From contig CAKOMY010000012.1 in NCBI GenBank assembly GCA_934096815.1, positions 1 through 32,462 on the forward strand: a stretch of 32,462 nt of DNA. Direction: 5' to 3'. Position 1 is the stretch's first letter. Each line of letters starts with the position of its first letter. The position numbers and the translations under genes were made by a program. Positions 30,995-32,462 of the stretch are shown piece after piece. The notes beneath the pieces were generated by a model. That model was not told the origin of the DNA, did not search any database, and worked only from the letters and a program-made list of their open reading frames with translations. The DNA is from an uncultured Bacilli bacterium (GTDB taxonomy: Bacteria; Bacillota_I; Bacilli_A; RF39; UBA660).

Positions 30995-31669
30995 TTATAT
31001 TGTTTTCGCTAGTTGTTTAGGTTTATTATTCATTTCTTGTTTCTTCAAACAATTTATAACGACTTTTTTCATAAAATCATTTTTAACAAAATCATTTAAT
31101 GGCATATGAATCAAAATTTTATCTAAGTCATAATTAATTTGAATGGATTTCCCACTTAAACGATCTAAGTTATATATTTTTAGTAAACAATCATCTTTAT
31201 GAATTTCTTCTCTTTTTATTAAATGGACATATGAATATGGACCAAAAGTAAGATATCTATTAGAATAGTAATTTCGATAATTATCCAATTTTATTGTTAT
31301 ATTACAATCTAATTTATCAAATTGTTCAAAAGTTTCTTCAATATTTTCTTCACTATATTTTCCAAAATCATTAACAGGCAGTTCAATTATAAGGTTAACT
31401 TCTGGTTTAATTTTAGTTACCTGTGCTAATTCTTCTACTAGATCTGATAAATTAATTGCTATCTTATTTTCATATATAAAATCAAGTTTTTGTTCAACAG
31501 TTTCTTTTACATTTTTTTCAAGTTTTTTCTGTGATTCACTAAAATCTGCTTTTAAAGTAGCAAGATATGATTTGAAAGATTTTTCTCTTTCATTTATTTC
31601 TGCTTCCTTTGCAGCTATTTGCTTATTAAATTCTTCATATATTTCTATTTTTTCTAAATCAGTCATCAT
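30995..31669 (-). CDS. Coiled-coil plus beta-domain protein D, flanked by direct repeats
   Basis: 224 residues from the ATG at 31669 (SD AGAGG); the next codon is also ATG. Coiled-coil start (NEREKSFKSYLATLKADFSE), INLSDLVEEL near 72-81, TKIKPEVNLIIELP, EENIEETFEQFDKLDCNITI, then SIQINYDLDKILIHMP and VINCLKKQ. It shares about half its residues with protein B, making this the clearest pair of the family. It has its own promoter and a terminator copied from rpmF, and the whole unit sits between two copies of the rpmF end. This suggests insertion or duplication as a cassette. Function unknown. Confidence 0.83.
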   Translation of the reverse strand: MMTDLEKIEIYEEFNKQIAAKEAEINEREKSFKSYLATLKADFSESQKKLEKNVKETVEQKLDFIYENKIAINLSDLVEELAQVTKIKPEVNLIIELPVNDFGKYSEENIEETFEQFDKLDCNITIKLDNYRNYYSNRYLTFGPYSYVHLIKREEIHKDDCLLKIYNLDRLSGKSIQINYDLDKILIHMPLNDFVKNDFMKKVVINCLKKQEMNNKPKQLAKTI

Positions 31670-31699
31670 ATTTTCCTCTTTCTAATTAAGTTGATACAT

Positions 31700-31728
31700 A
31701 TTCTATATCAAAAATCAATTTTATTCAA
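31700..31728 (-). promoter_or_regulatory. Promoter of gene D
   Basis: TTGAAT, 17-base spacer, TAGAAT on the minus strand, about 30 bases upstream of gene D; the -35 overlaps the edge of the direct repeat. Confidence 0.55.
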
Positions 31729-31787
31729 TAAATTAGAGCAAAAAAAAATAAAAGTTAATCTTCTTTATTAACTTTTATAACTTCTTT
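31725..31787. repeat. Direct repeat at the true rpmF end
   Basis: Contains the last codons of rpmF, its terminator and the -35 region of gene D. The second copy lies at 30890-30950. Confidence 0.85.
31740..31778 (-). terminator. Terminator of rpmF, overlapping its coding end
   Basis: Perfect 12-bp inverted repeat with a 7-base loop followed by eight T on the minus strand. The last eight codons of rpmF are inside the hairpin. Confidence 0.88.
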
Positions 31788-31940
31788 TTCCTTATAAAAA
31801 CCACATTTGGTGCATGCTCTATGAGGTCTAATTGCTTCTCCACAATTTGGACAACTTACTACGTTAGCAGCAGTTTTCTTTAAATGTGTACGACGCATTC
31901 TTTTTTTAGTTTTACTTGTTCTACGAAATGGAACAGCCAT
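31755..31940 (-). CDS. rpmF: Ribosomal protein L32 (zinc-ribbon form)
   Basis: 61-residue protein of the large ribosomal subunit. MAVPFRRTSKTKKRMRRTHL is the L32 signature. The zinc ribbon is complete, with Cys30, Cys33, Cys43 and Cys46 (CPNC and CTKC). The C-terminal extension KEKEVIKVNKED is encoded by the terminator stem. The ATG at 31940 has AGGAG seven bases upstream. It has its own promoter and a leader of about 90 bases. In many Firmicutes rpmF follows a DUF177 (YceD) gene; here the upstream gene is a membrane protein instead. Confidence 0.95.
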   Translation of the reverse strand: MAVPFRRTSKTKKRMRRTHLKKTAANVVSCPNCGEAIRPHRACTKCGFYKEKEVIKVNKED

Positions 31941-32035
31941 AGTATCACTCCTATTCTTTAATTATTCACTTACAATTTCCCAGCCATTATTTTAAAATTT
32001 TTTACATTAGATAAATTATTAAAAGGAGGTAAAAC

Positions 32036-32064
32036 ACTATAATTAGTATTGCTTATAATTGCAA
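32036..32064 (-). promoter_or_regulatory. Promoter of rpmF
   Basis: TTGCAA, 17-base spacer, TATAGT on the minus strand. The transcript should start near 32029, so the leader opens with ACCTCCTTTT. Confidence 0.65.
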
Positions 32065-32083
32065 TTTAAAATGAATCATTTTT

Positions 32084-32461
32084 TTAATTTCTTTTACTTA
32101 ATATTTTAGCTGTTTCTTCTTTACTAATTACTTCTTTTGGAAGAACTAAACCTAATTCAATAAATAAATCAATATGTTTAGCCATTTCAATATTAAATTC
32201 TTCTCTTAAAGCGTCATTATTGCCTATTGCATCTAATAATAGTTTTGTGTTACATATTAATTCTCTTTTACTATATTTTAATCTTCCTTTGTTATATATG
32301 AATTCATTTATTTTTGAATTAAATTGATTAACATTACTTGCTAATGGAGTAACCATACACAGAACTATTGCTGATAAAAGAGAATAACCCAATGCTAATG
32401 AAATAGAAACAAACACACCATACCCCTCGTAATTTTTAGATTCTAAATCCACTAATTTATA
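32084..32461 (-). CDS. Small membrane protein, 5' end uncertain or outside the window
   Basis: The frame is open to the window edge, so the true start may lie outside. Inside the window, GTG codons at 32452 and 32416 are possible starts; the latter has GAGGGG six bases upstream. One membrane segment is clear (FVSISLALGYSLLSAIVLCM), followed by a charged, probably cytoplasmic helical part (NSKINEFIYNKGRLKYSKRE) and the end KEETAKILSKRN. No family recognised. It ends just upstream of the rpmF promoter without an obvious terminator. Confidence 0.6.
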   Translation of the reverse strand, partial: YKLVDLESKNYEGYGVFVSISLALGYSLLSAIVLCMVTPLASNVNQFNSKINEFIYNKGRLKYSKRELICNTKLLLDAIGNNDALREEFNIEMAKHIDLFIELGLVLPKEVISKEETAKILSKRN

Positions 32462-32462
32462 A

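Noticed and set aside
32021..32070. Strong plus-strand SD-like AAAAGGAGGT near 32021
   Set aside because: No start codon with a reading frame follows at useful spacing on the plus strand; on the other strand it is part of the rpmF leader.
1..32462. CRISPR array
   Set aside because: No regularly spaced short repeats were seen; the repeats present are single pairs with genes between them.
1..32462. Mycoplasma-type code with TGA as Trp
   Set aside because: TGA acts as a stop at ATGA gene overlaps (10507, 27532) and Trp codons are TGG.

Overview
The window is very AT-rich and reads as chromosome of a low-GC Firmicute, most likely one of the poorly cultured gut Bacilli/Mycoplasmatota-like lineages (RF39 and relatives). 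This placement is an inference from gene content, not from a marker tree. TGA acts as a stop (for example at the ends of the 10507-11121 and 27532-28116 genes) and Trp is encoded by TGG, so the genetic code is the standard bacterial one and not the Mycoplasma/Spiroplasma code. Core genes are priA, the scpA-scpB condensin pair, ftsK/spoIIIE, rpoB-rpoC, rpmF, a ybxB-like methyltransferase, a tRNA-Leu and a tRNA-thiolation pair (cysteine desulfurase plus TtcA-like). Nearly everything lies on the minus strand. The plus-strand items all look accessory: a decayed gene, the UvrX-YolD pair and a tiny hydrophobic-peptide gene.

Layout from left to right. 1-3.3 kb: a partial coiled-coil protein, priA and a small membrane protein. 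3.3-5.6 kb, plus strand: a broken gene with an intact terminator, then a Y-family polymerase (UvrX/UmuC type) coupled to a YolD-like protein. 5.6-8.9 kb: ttcA-like, nifS-like, a 185-residue gene of unknown function and tagD-like. A 90-bp direct repeat carrying the end of tagD, a promoter and a Shine-Dalgarno (SD) sequence brackets the unknown gene. 9.0-13.5 kb: tRNA-Leu, scpB, scpA, an anchored extracytoplasmic protein and ftsK. 13.6-21.2 kb: rpoC and rpoB with a near-consensus promoter. 21.2-27.5 kb: an accessory block between the ybxB-like methyltransferase and rpoB, which are neighbours in Bacillus. It holds two large paralogues sharing a 471-bp stretch with one mismatch, a candidate type I toxin-antitoxin locus, a hypothetical protein and a HAD-family protein. 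27.5-28.8 kb: the methyltransferase and a YdcF-family protein. 28.8-31.7 kb: four small proteins with a common coiled-coil plus beta-rich plan. One of them is flanked by a direct repeat carrying the 3' end and terminator of rpmF. 31.7-32.46 kb: rpmF and a partial membrane protein.

The most interesting structure is at 26.03-26.37 kb. A predicted 31-residue hydrophobic peptide has a GTG start and an SD that can be masked by an upstream ACCTCT. The 5' and 3' ends of the transcript can pair over a long distance. A convergent antisense RNA with its own promoter and terminator overlaps the transcript's 3' half. This resembles the logic of BsrG/SR4-type type I toxin-antitoxin loci, but I recognise no known peptide family. 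A second theme is that accessory genes sit next to duplicated 3' ends of neighbouring genes (tagD, rpmF) or carry a duplicated 3' flank (the two large paralogues). This suggests a recurring recombination route for gaining or losing single genes. RpoB has Asp at the position equivalent to E. coli His526, which predicts intrinsic rifampicin resistance.
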